A stretch of 64,000 nucleotides of DNA from Hyphomicrobiaceae bacterium (GCA_022844275.1 JALHMB010000005.1:248001-312000); one strand, 5' to 3'; positions 44,673-53,824 are shown, counted from the first letter of the stretch. The notes: a model not told the origin generated them from the letters alone. Program-made: numbers and translations.

Positions 44673-45362
44673 ATGCTCAAGGATCCCCCTCTCCTGACCG
44701 TCCGTCGTATGTGGCAGCGTCCCGATGCCTTCACGCTCGGCCGCCTCAAGGGTGTGCAAACGGGCCAGGCCGCCGATGCGATGCAAGGCCGCGGCGCACT
44801 CGATGCGGACATAAAGGCCATCGATCCGGCAAATGCCATGTTCCTCGGGACCGCGCTCCCCTGCGAGACAGGGCCGAACGACAATCTCGCCATCATGGCC
44901 GCGATCGCGATCGCCCAGCCGGGTGACGTGATCATGGCCGCTTCCGAGGGCTTCACGCAGTCCGCCGTGGTCGGTGACAACGTCACGATGGTCGCCAAGG
45001 GCAAGGGTGCTGCCGCGATCGTCATCGACGGCATGGCGCGCGATATCACGGGCATTGCGCCCGTCGGGCTGCCGGTGTTCGCGCGGGGCATCACGCCCAA
45101 CTCGTGTGTCAGGACCGGGCCGGGCCGGGTCGGCCTGCCGATCGTGATCGGCGGCGTGCTGGTCGAGGCGGGTGATATCGTGATCGGCGATGCCGACGGC
45201 GTTGTCGTGCTGCCGCGGAAACACCTCCACTCCATTTTGCCGTCTGTCGAGGAAGTGCTGGCAGCCGAAGCCGCCACGCAGGGCAAGATCAGGAGCGGCT
45301 TCACCAATATCGGCGGGATCGAGGATCTGCTCGCTTCCGATCGCGTCCGCTACGTGGACTGA
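44673..45362 (+). CDS. RraA-family protein (HMG/CHA aldolase-like)
   Basis: The 229-residue protein has the RraA/DlpA fold: QAADAMQGRGALDADIKAIDPANAM, AIVIDGMARDI and GDADGVVVLPRKH, the last with the aldolase metal-site signature. In catabolic clusters such proteins are usually 4-hydroxy-4-methyl-2-oxoglutarate aldolases rather than RNase E regulators. The ATG at 44673 is preferred over a TTG at 44637. Confidence 0.85.
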   Translation: MLKDPPLLTVRRMWQRPDAFTLGRLKGVQTGQAADAMQGRGALDADIKAIDPANAMFLGTALPCETGPNDNLAIMAAIAIAQPGDVIMAASEGFTQSAVVGDNVTMVAKGKGAAAIVIDGMARDITGIAPVGLPVFARGITPNSCVRTGPGRVGLPIVIGGVLVEAGDIVIGDADGVVVLPRKHLHSILPSVEEVLAAEAATQGKIRSGFTNIGGIEDLLASDRVRYVD

Positions 45363-45398
45363 AAGTAATCCGCTCGCGACACCACCAGGAGGAAATGT

Positions 45399-46394
45399 AT
45401 GGCGACCAACAAGAAGAAAGTGCTCTTCACGGATTCGATGGGAAATGCGGGCCGGGAGATCCTGGCTGCGCGCCCCGACGTCGAGGCCATACCTTTCCCC
45501 AACATGGCGCAGGACGAGGAATATCGCGCGATCCTGAAGAAGCACGCGCCGGTCCATGCGACCATTCTCGGCGGCACGCGCTTCCGCCCCGCCGAGCTCG
45601 ATGCCGCGGGCGGCATGGAGTGCGTGGCACGCGTGGGCGTCGGCTACGACGCTATCGACATCCCGGGCATGACGAAGGCAAAGGTACCCGTCATGATCGC
45701 CGGCACCGCGAACTCGCCATCGGTCGCCGAGCACGCGATGAGCTTCATGCTCACGCTCGCGCGCAAGGGTCCGGAGCTTTCCGCGCTGGTGAAGGAAGGC
45801 CGATGGGGCGATCGCCTCAAGCCCGAGATGATCAGCACTGACATGTTCGAGAAGACCGTGCTGATCATAGGCTTCGGCCGTATCGGCACGCGCACCGCCA
45901 AGCGCTGCCTAGCCATGGAAATGACCGTCCTCGTCTATGACCCGTATGTGGCCGCGGAAAAGATCAAGGCTGCGGACTGCGAGCCGGTGACGAACCTCGA
46001 TGCCGCCCTGCCGCGCGCGGACTACGTCACGATCCACTGCCCGAAGACGCCGGAGACGGTCGGGATGTTCGGCGCGAAGCAGCTCAAGGCCATGAAGCGG
46101 ACGGCGTACCTCGTCTCGACGGCACGCGGCGGCATCATCGATGAGAAGGCGCTGCACGCTGCACTGACGGACGGCACACTGCCGGCCGCCGCCCTTGACG
46201 TGTTCGATCGCGAGCCGCCGGATCCGGCCAATCCGCTCTTCAAGCTTCCGAACCTGCTGGCGTCGCCGCACATCGCCGGCGTGACGGCGGAAGCCATGGA
46301 GCGCATGTCCGCCGAAGCCGCCAAGAACGTGCTCTCGGTCTTCGACGGTGCGCCGCGCAAGGAGAACGCAATCAATCCCGAAGTTTTCGGCTGA
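45399..46394 (+). CDS. D-isomer specific 2-hydroxyacid dehydrogenase
   Basis: The 331-residue protein has the NAD-binding GFGRIGTRTAKRC motif, the catalytic Arg in STARGGIIDE, Glu in DREPPDP and His in SPHIAGVT. AGGAGGAAAT precedes the ATG. It oxidises or reduces a 2-hydroxy/2-oxo acid; it is next to the RraA-like gene, so the two may act in one pathway. A terminator follows. Confidence 0.92.
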   Translation: MATNKKKVLFTDSMGNAGREILAARPDVEAIPFPNMAQDEEYRAILKKHAPVHATILGGTRFRPAELDAAGGMECVARVGVGYDAIDIPGMTKAKVPVMIAGTANSPSVAEHAMSFMLTLARKGPELSALVKEGRWGDRLKPEMISTDMFEKTVLIIGFGRIGTRTAKRCLAMEMTVLVYDPYVAAEKIKAADCEPVTNLDAALPRADYVTIHCPKTPETVGMFGAKQLKAMKRTAYLVSTARGGIIDEKALHAALTDGTLPAAALDVFDREPPDPANPLFKLPNLLASPHIAGVTAEAMERMSAEAAKNVLSVFDGAPRKENAINPEVFG

Positions 46395-46415
46395 ATGATC
46401 CGCTGATAGTCAGCT

Positions 46416-46456
46416 ACGGCCCGCCTGGAGAAAGCTCTGGGCGGGCCGTTTGCTTT
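46416..46456 (+). terminator. Rho-independent terminator
   Basis: ACGGCCCGCC (46416-46425) pairs with GGCGGGCCGT (46440-46449) around 14 bases, followed by TTGCTTTA. It ends the RraA/dehydrogenase operon; it also reads into the end of the convergent gene. Confidence 0.85.
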
Positions 46457-46742
46457 ATGCGCCGGACTTGCCGAGGAAGGCTTTGGCCGCACCGGTGTCA
46501 ATAAGCGGATAGACCTCGAAGGTGGCGGGAATGATCTCCGCCCACTCGTTCATCAGGCGGTGCAGCGTCTCGTTGTCCGGCACATCGAACAGGACGACAG
46601 CGCCGCGTCCCGTGCGCGCCCACACGCCCTTGCAGAGGCCGCTCGACTGGATCGGCGCCAGCCATTCCCAGTAAGCCTTGCGGCTCGCCACCATCGTCGA
46701 TGGCTTCTCAGGGCGCGGCGTCGAGATGACCATGAAGAGCAT
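46455..46742 (-). CDS. Small ABM-fold (muconolactone isomerase-like) protein
   Basis: The 95-residue protein has a dimeric alpha/beta barrel look: MLFMVISTPRPEKPSTM, WARTGRGAVVLFDVPDNETLHRLMNEW, ATFEVYPLIDTGAAKAF. It resembles muconolactone isomerase and DUF3303-type proteins. Function is open; it lies with other catabolic genes, 11 bases from the FAH gene upstream. Confidence 0.75.
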   Translation of the reverse strand: MLFMVISTPRPEKPSTMVASRKAYWEWLAPIQSSGLCKGVWARTGRGAVVLFDVPDNETLHRLMNEWAEIIPATFEVYPLIDTGAAKAFLGKSGA

Positions 46743-46753
46743 TGGGGCCTCAA

Positions 46754-47929
46754 TCAGATCAGATTGCGTTTGGCGAGATTGCGCATGAGATCGGCAACGC
46801 CGAAGGTCCAGGGCGGTGCCTGATCGGAAGTCGCCATGACATTGGTGAGCGCACCGAGCGGATCAGCGTGAATGGTGACGATGTCGCCGACCTTGTGCGT
46901 GAAGCCCATACCGGGCGCGCCGCGATCCTCGCTCGGTGCGAACATTGTGCCGAGATAGAGGATCGCGCCATCGGGATACTGATGCGTCTTGCCGATGAGC
47001 TGGCCGACGAGGTCGGCCGGATCGCGTGCGATCTCACGCATGGAGGACTTGCCCGTCATGCGGAAGCCTTCAGGGCCATCCACGGTCAGATGCACATCCA
47101 GAGCGCGCACCGTGTCGAGCGAGAATGTGGCGTCGAAGAAGCGCACGAATGGCCCAACGGATGCGGACGCATTGTTGTCCTTGGCCTTGGAGAGCAGCAG
47201 CGCCGAGCGGCCTTCGACATCGCGCAAGTTCACGTCGTTGCCGAGCGTCGCGCCGACGATCGCGCCCTTCGAGTTGACGACCATCGCCACTTCGGGCTCG
47301 GGATTGTTCCACGTCGATTTGGGATGCAGACCCGCCGTCATGCCGTGACCGACAGCCGACATCGGCTGCGCCTTTGTGAAGATCTCGGCATCCTCGCCGA
47401 TGCCCACTTCCAGATACTGCGACCACGCGCCTGCCGCGATCAGCGTCTGCTTGAGCGCCAACGCCTCTTTCGAGCCGGGCTTCAGCGAGCGCAGATCGCC
47501 GCCGAGCTGAGCCTGCACCTGCTTGCGGATGGCTTCGGCCTTCTCAGGTGCGCCCTTCGCCTGCTCCTCGATCACACGCTCCAGCATCGACCGCGGGAAC
47601 GTCACGCCCGCCGCCTTCACGGCCTGCAGGTCGATCGGCGTCAGCAGCCAGGGCTTCGACACATCGCGATAGACCTCGGGCGTGTTGGCGAGGATCTCGC
47701 CGAGCGTGCCGATCCGCTCGCCCGCGCCGCTTTTCACGACAGCCGCCGCGTCGCCGCGTTCGCCAAGATCACGCATGGTCGGCGCATGGCGCGAGATATC
47801 GTAGACGCCATCGGCGCGCACAGCCACGACCGAGGGCCCTTCCACATCGGGGCGCCAGACGCGTCCGGCAAGCGCGCCCGCGGTTCCGTCCTGGGGCAGC
47901 GTCAGGGCTTCCGTCATTCGCGTGCGCAT
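46754..47929 (-). CDS. Fumarylacetoacetate hydrolase family protein
   Basis: The 391-residue protein has a C-terminal FAH fold: PEPEVAMVV (metal Glu pair), LGNDVNLRDVEG and FSLDTVRALDVHL, ending in PPWTFGVADL. Relatives hydrolyse C-C bonds or decarboxylate 2-oxo acids with a divalent metal. Together with the dehydrogenase and RraA-like genes it points to breakdown of an aromatic or sugar acid. Confidence 0.87.
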   Translation of the reverse strand: MRTRMTEALTLPQDGTAGALAGRVWRPDVEGPSVVAVRADGVYDISRHAPTMRDLGERGDAAAVVKSGAGERIGTLGEILANTPEVYRDVSKPWLLTPIDLQAVKAAGVTFPRSMLERVIEEQAKGAPEKAEAIRKQVQAQLGGDLRSLKPGSKEALALKQTLIAAGAWSQYLEVGIGEDAEIFTKAQPMSAVGHGMTAGLHPKSTWNNPEPEVAMVVNSKGAIVGATLGNDVNLRDVEGRSALLLSKAKDNNASASVGPFVRFFDATFSLDTVRALDVHLTVDGPEGFRMTGKSSMREIARDPADLVGQLIGKTHQYPDGAILYLGTMFAPSEDRGAPGMGFTHKVGDIVTIHADPLGALTNVMATSDQAPPWTFGVADLMRNLAKRNLI

Positions 47930-47941
47930 GGTGCGTTTCCT

Positions 47942-49243
47942 CTAAGTCCCGTTCGGATCAATCTTGTCGCCGGTCTGCGCCGGTTTCGGTGGGCCGAGCT
48001 GGCTGCTCGGCCGGACATCGCGCGCGGTGGCATAGACCATGAGGCCTGCTCCGAGCGCCACTGCAATGGTAGCAAAGATCCATTGATAGGCGACGGGAGA
48101 ATATCCGGCAGCCGTCTGCGGGAACCAGCTCGGAATGTAACCCGTCAAGACGGGCAGCATCGCACAGCCGAATAGCTGGGCCATGTTGGCCGTGGTCGCG
48201 CCGCGCCCGACGAGATGATCCGGGTAATGGGTGCGCGCGTGGGTGACAACGGCGATGCCGTACGAGGACGTTGCGCACAAAAGAATGATTAGGGCGATGG
48301 CGAGCGACGTCGGCGGGTTCGATGCCAAGCCCAGTAGGACCAGGATCGTCGCCGTGGCGCCGCTGGTGGCCACCCATTTGCGCGTGTCGAAAATGCGGTC
48401 CATGGGTCCGAAGGCCAGGACGCCGAGGAACTGCGCGAGCGCCATGGCAATCAACACATTACCGCGCCCCACAGCATCGAACCCGTGCACGTCGTGGAGA
48501 TAAGGTCCGGCCCACAGACCCATGATCGTCGCCATGACCGAATAGGCGACCGTCTGCAGGCCGAGCACGCGCCAGAGGCCGGGCAGACGCAGAATGGCGA
48601 TGAAGCCGGCGAGTGCAGCAGCGAGCGTCTCCGGCGGATTTGGGGCAGCCACCCGGCCCGGCGGATCATCCCGCACGAGCCACACGAAGAGCACGCCGAC
48701 GGCCGCCGCCAATCCCGCCATGATGACGAACGTCGTCCGCCAGCCGAGCCATCCGGCAGCGAGAGCGAGCGGCGTCCCCGCCAAGCCGACCCCGATCATG
48801 CTGAGGCTGAATACCCAGCTCATGGCCGTCGCCCAGCGGTGGCGCGGAAACCACCGCGAGCAGAGAACGACGACCGACATGAAGCTGCCGCCGAACCCGA
48901 GGCCCAGCAGAAAGCGCGCGGCGATCAGCTCGCTGCCATCACGCACCACCGCGTGCCAGAGCGCTCCTGCGACGCCGAATGCGGCAAGGCCTCCGACGGT
49001 AAAGCGCACGCCGATACGGTCGAATAGGATACCGACGGGCACCTGCGCCGCCAGAAGCGCGAAGAAGAAGATGGCGTTGGCCATCCCGAGCGCCTCGGAC
49101 GTCAGCTTGAGCTCGACGATGAACTCCGGCGCGAGAACGGTGACGGATGAGCGAAAAAACTGCGAAAGGATCGTCGTCGCCGAGAGCATGACGATGAGGA
49201 TCGCGGCAGCTCCCGCGGGCGGATTCGAGGTCGACGTTGTCAC
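47942..49243 (-). CDS. Major facilitator superfamily transporter
   Basis: About 433 residues with twelve membrane helices: the first helix around SATTILSQFFRSSVTVLAPEF, the MFS motif A-like FDRIGVRF after helix 2, and a long central loop with DDPPGR. The start is not certain; GTG 49243 is given, and ATGs at 49342 or 49399 would add polar residues before the first helix. It probably takes up the compound used by the neighbouring catabolic genes; this is inference. Confidence 0.85.
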   Translation of the reverse strand: MTTSTSNPPAGAAAILIVMLSATTILSQFFRSSVTVLAPEFIVELKLTSEALGMANAIFFFALLAAQVPVGILFDRIGVRFTVGGLAAFGVAGALWHAVVRDGSELIAARFLLGLGFGGSFMSVVVLCSRWFPRHRWATAMSWVFSLSMIGVGLAGTPLALAAGWLGWRTTFVIMAGLAAAVGVLFVWLVRDDPPGRVAAPNPPETLAAALAGFIAILRLPGLWRVLGLQTVAYSVMATIMGLWAGPYLHDVHGFDAVGRGNVLIAMALAQFLGVLAFGPMDRIFDTRKWVATSGATATILVLLGLASNPPTSLAIALIILLCATSSYGIAVVTHARTHYPDHLVGRGATTANMAQLFGCAMLPVLTGYIPSWFPQTAAGYSPVAYQWIFATIAVALGAGLMVYATARDVRPSSQLGPPKPAQTGDKIDPNGT

Positions 49244-49390
49244 GCTGGCATTCCAGGAGGGAGCGGCGGTGCTCCGTGTGCCATCGCAGCGGGCGATAGG
49301 CAATGCACTTCGCAGTCGGCGAAGCTGTGGGCAGTCATGCATGGCGCCGTGGCGTTGCCGCAATGTTCTGCCAGAGTCTATACTCACACC

Positions 49391-49762
49391 ATGCGTCAAA
49401 CCGAAGTCGTGTACCAGCCGATGATCGCTTCATCCCTCGCCATGCCAGACATCGCCGCCGCGCCCGCGGTCGCCGTGCTCGAAGGCGTTTCGCGTCCGCT
49501 CGGTGAGGCCGAGGCTATCGAGATCTGGATCGCACGCTGGCTGCGCGTCAGGCGCAAGGATCTCATGGCGCGCTATGGCTGCGATCCGCGCCAGCTCTAT
49601 GCCATCTGGTGGGGGGAGCGGTTCCCTGGCAGTCGCGAGAAAGCCGAGGCCACGTTCCGCACGCGCCACCCCGGCCTCGTCGATCGCGTGAGCTTCGGCT
49701 ATCGCCGCATTCCGCGCGGGCCCGCCAAGGAGCCCGAGGGGCAGTTGTCGTTGTTTGAGTGA
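49391..49762 (+). CDS. Small conserved basic protein, unknown function
   Basis: The 123-residue protein has no signal or membrane segment and is not recognised. It contains EAIEIWIARWLRVRRKDLMARY and QLYAIWWGERFPGSREKAEATF, helical and basic, ending QLSLFE. The character fits a DNA-binding or regulatory protein; this is a guess. The start MRQTEVVYQP is chosen over an earlier ATG at 49337 that overlaps the MFS upstream region. Confidence 0.6.
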   Translation: MRQTEVVYQPMIASSLAMPDIAAAPAVAVLEGVSRPLGEAEAIEIWIARWLRVRRKDLMARYGCDPRQLYAIWWGERFPGSREKAEATFRTRHPGLVDRVSFGYRRIPRGPAKEPEGQLSLFE

Positions 49763-49763
49763 T

Positions 49764-50462
49764 TCAGAGGAACAGCACGTTCCGCGTGGCGATCGGCGTT
49801 CCCCAGGTCGTGTTCGAGTTGAGCCCCGCGATCGTCGTCAGCGCATCCACGCGCTTGCCCTTGTCGACGACGAAGGCCGTGTAGCCATACTTCTCGCAGA
49901 CCTCTCGCGTGATCGCGAGCGGATCCTTGTAGGTGCCCGAGAGCAATTCGAGCAGCAGCGCCGGATGATCGCGAAAGATCGTTTCGCGCGCGCCCTCCAG
50001 GACCTCGAGCTCGCTACCTTCCACATCCACCTTGATGAACTGCACGTTCGTCAGCGCGAAGGAATCGAGCGTGCGCAGCTCGACCTTGATCACAGTCTGA
50101 CGCTCGAACTGACTATGCGAATTCTTCAGGTTGCCAGCGAAGTGCAACTCGCTGCCATCCTCGGCAAGAGGGACGAAGAACGACGCCTTCCCCGTCTCGT
50201 TCGATAGCGCATACTTGTGCACGGTCGCGCGCTTGCCGAGCGAGCGCTTTGCGAAGTCCGCGAATGTCGGATTGGCCTCGAAGGCGTGCACGACGGCGCC
50301 AAGCTCGCTCAGCGCGAAGGCGTAAATGCCTTCGTTGGCGCCGATGTCTACGGCCACGCCGCCCTTGCCGACAAATGAGCCGAGCATCGCCAGCTCGGGC
50401 TCGCCGGCGTCCGTCTCTTCACGAACGCGGCGCGCATAAAATGCATCGGGAGACTCGCTCAA
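49764..50462 (-). CDS. FkbM-family methyltransferase
   Basis: The 232-residue SAM-dependent protein has VAVDIGANEGIYAFALSELG, VHAFEANPTFADF and FIKVDVEGSELEVLEGA, the FkbM blocks. Members methylate O atoms of sugars or polyketides. The gene is alone, one base from the stop of the previous convergent gene, and the 119-bp repeat lies at its head. Confidence 0.9.
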   Translation of the reverse strand: MSESPDAFYARRVREETDAGEPELAMLGSFVGKGGVAVDIGANEGIYAFALSELGAVVHAFEANPTFADFAKRSLGKRATVHKYALSNETGKASFFVPLAEDGSELHFAGNLKNSHSQFERQTVIKVELRTLDSFALTNVQFIKVDVEGSELEVLEGARETIFRDHPALLLELLSGTYKDPLAITREVCEKYGYTAFVVDKGKRVDALTTIAGLNSNTTWGTPIATRNVLFL

Positions 50463-50478
50463 ACACGTACCTCATTCT

Positions 50479-50597
50479 TTCCCCTTCTCCCCGTGCTTAC
50501 GGGGAGAAGGTCGGGATGAGGGGCGGCGGCAAACGCAATCGTCGCATCTGGGGCCGCCCCTCACCCTGACCCTCTCCCCGCAAGCGGGGAGAGGGGA
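50479..50597. repeat. 119-bp intergenic triple-hairpin repeat, copy 2
   Basis: Same length and layout as copy 1 at 658-776: TTCTCCCCG/CGGGGAGAA, TGAGGGGCGGC/GCCGCCCCTCA and CCCTCTCCCCG/CGGGGAGAGGG. Between two minus-strand genes (aminotransferase end and FkbM start). Confidence 0.85.
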
Positions 50598-50607
50598 TGC
50601 CTAGAGC

Positions 50608-51780
50608 TCAGCGCTTTTCCACGAGCAGCTTGCCGACGCGGTCGATAGCCTTGCGGATGTTCTCGATCGAGTTGGCATAGGAAAAGCGGATGTAGCCCTC
50701 GCCGTGAATGCCGAAGCTCGTGCCGGCAACAGTCGCAACGCCGGCTTCTTCCAGCATTCTATTTTGTAACTCGCGCGCGCTCATGCCAGTGCCTGTGACA
50801 TTTGGGAATGCATAGAACGCACCACCTGGATTGACGCACGTGAAGCCCGGAAGCTGGTTGAGCATGGGCACGATGGCGCGACGGCGCTCGTCGAACGCCT
50901 TCACCATCTTGACCACGTCATCCTGCGGGCCTTCGAGCGCGGCAATACCGGCGAATTGCGTCGGCGCGTTGACGCAGGAATGGTTGTTTACGCACAGCCG
51001 CACGACCGTCTCCACGATCGACTTCGGCCACACCGAGAAGCCGAGGCGCCAGCCCGTCATCGCGTACGTTTTCGACCATCCGTCGAGGATGATCAGGCGG
51101 TCGCGAATCTCGGGATAGCGCAGGAAGCTCTCGAACTCGCGCCCCTCGTAGAGCATCTGGCCGTAGATCTCGTCGGACATGACCGTGACATGCGGATGCT
51201 TCGCGAGACCCTTCACGAGTTTCGCCACTTCCTCCTTCGGCACCGCACCGCCCGTCGGATTGCCGGGGCTGTTGAGAATGATCAGCGAGGTCTTCGGCGT
51301 GATCTGCGCGAGCACTTCCTCGGCGCTGAAAGCGAATTCATTCTCTTCCCTGAGCGCGATCGGCACGGCCTTCGCGCCCGAGTACTGGATCATGGAGCGA
51401 TAAATCGGGAAGCCGGGGTCCGGATACATGATCTCGGCGCCCGGCTGTCCGAACATCAGCACCGCGAAGAACATCGTCGGCTTGCCGCCGGGCACGATGA
51501 CGATGTTGTCGGGGCTCACCTCGACGCCATGGCGCTTGTGCAGATCCTTCGCCACGGACTCGCGGAGCGGCAGAATGCCCTGCGCCGGCGTGTAGCCATG
51601 ATGGCCGTCGCGGAGCGCCTTGATGGCCGCCTCGACGATGTGCGCCGGCGTCTGGAAGTCCGGCTGGCCGATACCGAGATTGATGACGTCCTTGCCCTGC
51701 CGCTGCAGCTCGGCGGCGCGCGCCAGCACCTCGAAGGCGGTCTCCGTGCCCAGTCTCTTCAGGTCTTCCGCGAGCAGCAT
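50608..51780 (-). CDS. Class I PLP-dependent aminotransferase
   Basis: The 390-residue protein starts at the ATG 51780 after a perfect GGGGAGGAAG site. It has INLGIGQPDFQTPAHIVEAA, NSPGNPTGG and the PLP lysine in DGWSKTYAMTGWRLGF. It is a paralogue of the aminotransferase at 40282-41487 with the same overall class, perhaps for a different amino acid. Confidence 0.92.
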   Translation of the reverse strand: MLLAEDLKRLGTETAFEVLARAAELQRQGKDVINLGIGQPDFQTPAHIVEAAIKALRDGHHGYTPAQGILPLRESVAKDLHKRHGVEVSPDNIVIVPGGKPTMFFAVLMFGQPGAEIMYPDPGFPIYRSMIQYSGAKAVPIALREENEFAFSAEEVLAQITPKTSLIILNSPGNPTGGAVPKEEVAKLVKGLAKHPHVTVMSDEIYGQMLYEGREFESFLRYPEIRDRLIILDGWSKTYAMTGWRLGFSVWPKSIVETVVRLCVNNHSCVNAPTQFAGIAALEGPQDDVVKMVKAFDERRRAIVPMLNQLPGFTCVNPGGAFYAFPNVTGTGMSARELQNRMLEEAGVATVAGTSFGIHGEGYIRFSYANSIENIRKAIDRVGKLLVEKR

Positions 51781-51895
51781 GGCTTCCTCCCCAGGGCATC
51801 GCATTGGTGAATGGCGCGCACTTATGCACCCCGCGCCAGCAGTTGGAAAGACGTCCACCACGCATCCGCGGCATCGGGACGGCAAAGCCTTATAC

Positions 51896-51923
51896 TTGAC
51901 TCAGTCAACTAATTGATTGACTG
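51896..51923. promoter_or_regulatory. Candidate operator of the MarR-GNAT gene
   Basis: TTGACT (51896-51901), AGTCAA (51903-51908) and TTGACTG (51917-51923) alternate. CAGTCAA-N8-TTGACTG (51902-51923) is a perfect 7-bp inverted repeat, 20 bases before the ATG. The length and position fit self-repression by the MarR domain; unproven. Confidence 0.55.
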
Positions 51924-51942
51924 TGGAGGCAGGAGGTGCGCC

Positions 51943-52884
51943 ATGAACCAGACTGCCGTTGCCCCGACTGCCGATGACGTGGCGGCCGTCCGCCGTTTCA
52001 GCCGCTTCTACACGCGCCAGCTCGGCCTCCTCGCCGAGAGCATGCTGGCGAGCCCGTTCTCGCTCTCCGAGGCGCGCGTGCTTTACGAACTCGCGCATGG
52101 GCGCGACATGACCGCCAGCGATCTCATCCGCGAGTTGGGGCTCGATGCGGGCTACCTCAGCCGGATGCTCAGGAAGTTCGAGGAGCAGGGCCTCATCCGC
52201 CGCGCGGCCGCCGAGGACGATGCCCGCCGCGCCGTCATCACGCTGACGCCCAAAGGCGAGGCCGCCTTCGCGCCGCTCGACCGTGGTTCGCACGAGGGTG
52301 TCGTCACCATGCTGGAGAAGGTGGCGCCGCCGGACCGGCCGCGCCTCGTCACCGCGACCAAGACCATCGCGCGCCTGCTCGGCGAGCCTTCACCGACGCC
52401 GGAGCCGTATATCCTGCGCGGGCTCGAGACCGGCGATGCCGGCTGGATCACGCATCGCCAGGCGGTCATCTACGCGCAGGAGTACGGCTGGACGGATCCG
52501 CGCATGGAGGCACTGGTCGCGGAAATCCTGACGGCGTTCGTGCGCAATTTCGATCCAGCCCACGAGCGCGCCTGGATCGCCGAGCGCGATGGCGAGGTCG
52601 TGGGATCGGTGTTCGTTTCGCGCGCTTCACCGGAAGTCGCGCAGCTCCGCCTGCTCTACGTGGAGCCGTCCGCGCGTGGGCTCGGCCTCGGCCGCCGCCT
52701 CGTCGACGAGTGCATCCGCTTCTCGCGCGCCAGGGGCTACAAGACGTTGATGCTGTGGACGCACGACATTCTTGTGCCGGCTGTGCGGATCTATCAGGCC
52801 GCCGGCTTCAAGCTCGTCAAGGAAGAGCGCCACGACGAATTCGGCCACGACGTGAATGGGCAGATTTGGGAGATGGGGTTGTAG
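51943..52884 (+). CDS. MarR-GNAT fusion protein
   Basis: The 313-residue protein joins a MarR winged helix (about 15-150: SLSEARVLYELAHG, LGLDAGYLSRMLRKFEEQGLI, ARRAVITLTPKG) to a GNAT acetyltransferase (about 165-310: AYGWT-type start, RLLYVEPSARGLGLGRRLVD with the acetyl-CoA Q/R-x-x-G-x-G/A loop, YQAAGFKLVKEE). AGGAGGTGC precedes the ATG at 51943. Fusions of this type are known; the target of either domain is not. Confidence 0.9.
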   Translation: MNQTAVAPTADDVAAVRRFSRFYTRQLGLLAESMLASPFSLSEARVLYELAHGRDMTASDLIRELGLDAGYLSRMLRKFEEQGLIRRAAAEDDARRAVITLTPKGEAAFAPLDRGSHEGVVTMLEKVAPPDRPRLVTATKTIARLLGEPSPTPEPYILRGLETGDAGWITHRQAVIYAQEYGWTDPRMEALVAEILTAFVRNFDPAHERAWIAERDGEVVGSVFVSRASPEVAQLRLLYVEPSARGLGLGRRLVDECIRFSRARGYKTLMLWTHDILVPAVRIYQAAGFKLVKEERHDEFGHDVNGQIWEMGL

Positions 52885-53020
52885 GGCGAAGCGGACCGGC
52901 TGGTAATACCAGCCGCCGCAGCGACGCCAGCCAGCTTCAAAATGCTGAGTGTTGCAGCCATAGCAACTAGCCCGAATGTAGTATCCTTAGCCGACTTTAT
53001 CTTGAGTCGGCAGGGGACCG

Positions 53021-53824
53021 ATGTTCAAACTCCTTGATTTAGATTTCTCGCAGCCCGGATCTCTGAAGTACCGTCGAAGCGTTCGCCTCGTCGTACTCTA
53101 CCTTTGCTTCGCGGCAATCTTGGCGGTGATGTCAGGTGTCACGATCGAGTTCTTTATCGAGTGGGCGAGAGAAGGTGGCCTGTACGAGCGACCCACTGAA
53201 CGTGTGGGCAAAGCCACGAGCGCGGCCTGGGCGTTGCTGACCAATACCTATGTTTTGGTGCTCTTGGCGTTTATCTCGGGTCTAACGCTAGGTCTCTGGG
53301 GCGATATTTTGCTCAGACGAGAAAGTGGGGTCGCGCCGACAATCGAAGAGAGCGCTCCGCCTCAGGTGACATCGTCGCGCGAACGGTTCCGCCTGAACCG
53401 ACGTAGATTGGAAGAAGCAACAATCGGCGCCTCTGGACTTCCGGCTATTGCTGCATATCAGAAGGGATCGAATCTCGCCGCGCTTAAGATTTCGCATAAT
53501 GACGTCAACTACAGCATTCCCGTAAGCCCGAGTTCCGGAACTACGGTTTTCATGTACGACCATGACGAGCCGATCAGGAACGTTGTTGCCCTCTTTGATG
53601 TCAAGCGCGGCGATCTCATCGACTTGAGGACGCTCAAGGCAGGGCGAGACACAATCGGGCTCAGCATCGGCCAGCGTGCCATTGTTTTTGGTAAGGACGG
53701 AACCGCCATCCAGCTATTGCTGACAGGCGTGCTGGATGTAGGCGCGGGCGACGATCGCGATGAAGCCCACTTCCGCTACGTTATCCACTCGAACGACGGC
53801 GATTTCTTGGTTCCAGCGTTGTAA
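53021..53824 (+). CDS. Orphan membrane-anchored protein, lower GC
   Basis: The 267-residue protein has two membrane helices (about 22-46 and 75-98) and a soluble C-terminal half (VVALFDVKRGDLIDLRTLK, AHFRYVIHSNDGDF) of beta type. It is not recognised. By eye its codons use more A and T than those of its neighbours, which suggests transfer or weak selection. AGTCGGCAGGGGACC precedes the ATG. Confidence 0.65.
   Translation: MFKLLDLDFSQPGSLKYRRSVRLVVLYLCFAAILAVMSGVTIEFFIEWAREGGLYERPTERVGKATSAAWALLTNTYVLVLLAFISGLTLGLWGDILLRRESGVAPTIEESAPPQVTSSRERFRLNRRRLEEATIGASGLPAIAAYQKGSNLAALKISHNDVNYSIPVSPSSGTTVFMYDHDEPIRNVVALFDVKRGDLIDLRTLKAGRDTIGLSIGQRAIVFGKDGTAIQLLLTGVLDVGAGDDRDEAHFRYVIHSNDGDFLVPAL

Noticed and set aside
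52897-52915. Perfect 8-bp hairpin CGGCTGGT-AAT-ACCAGCCG after the MarR-GNAT gene
   Set aside because: No T-run follows on either strand, so a rho-independent terminator cannot be claimed.
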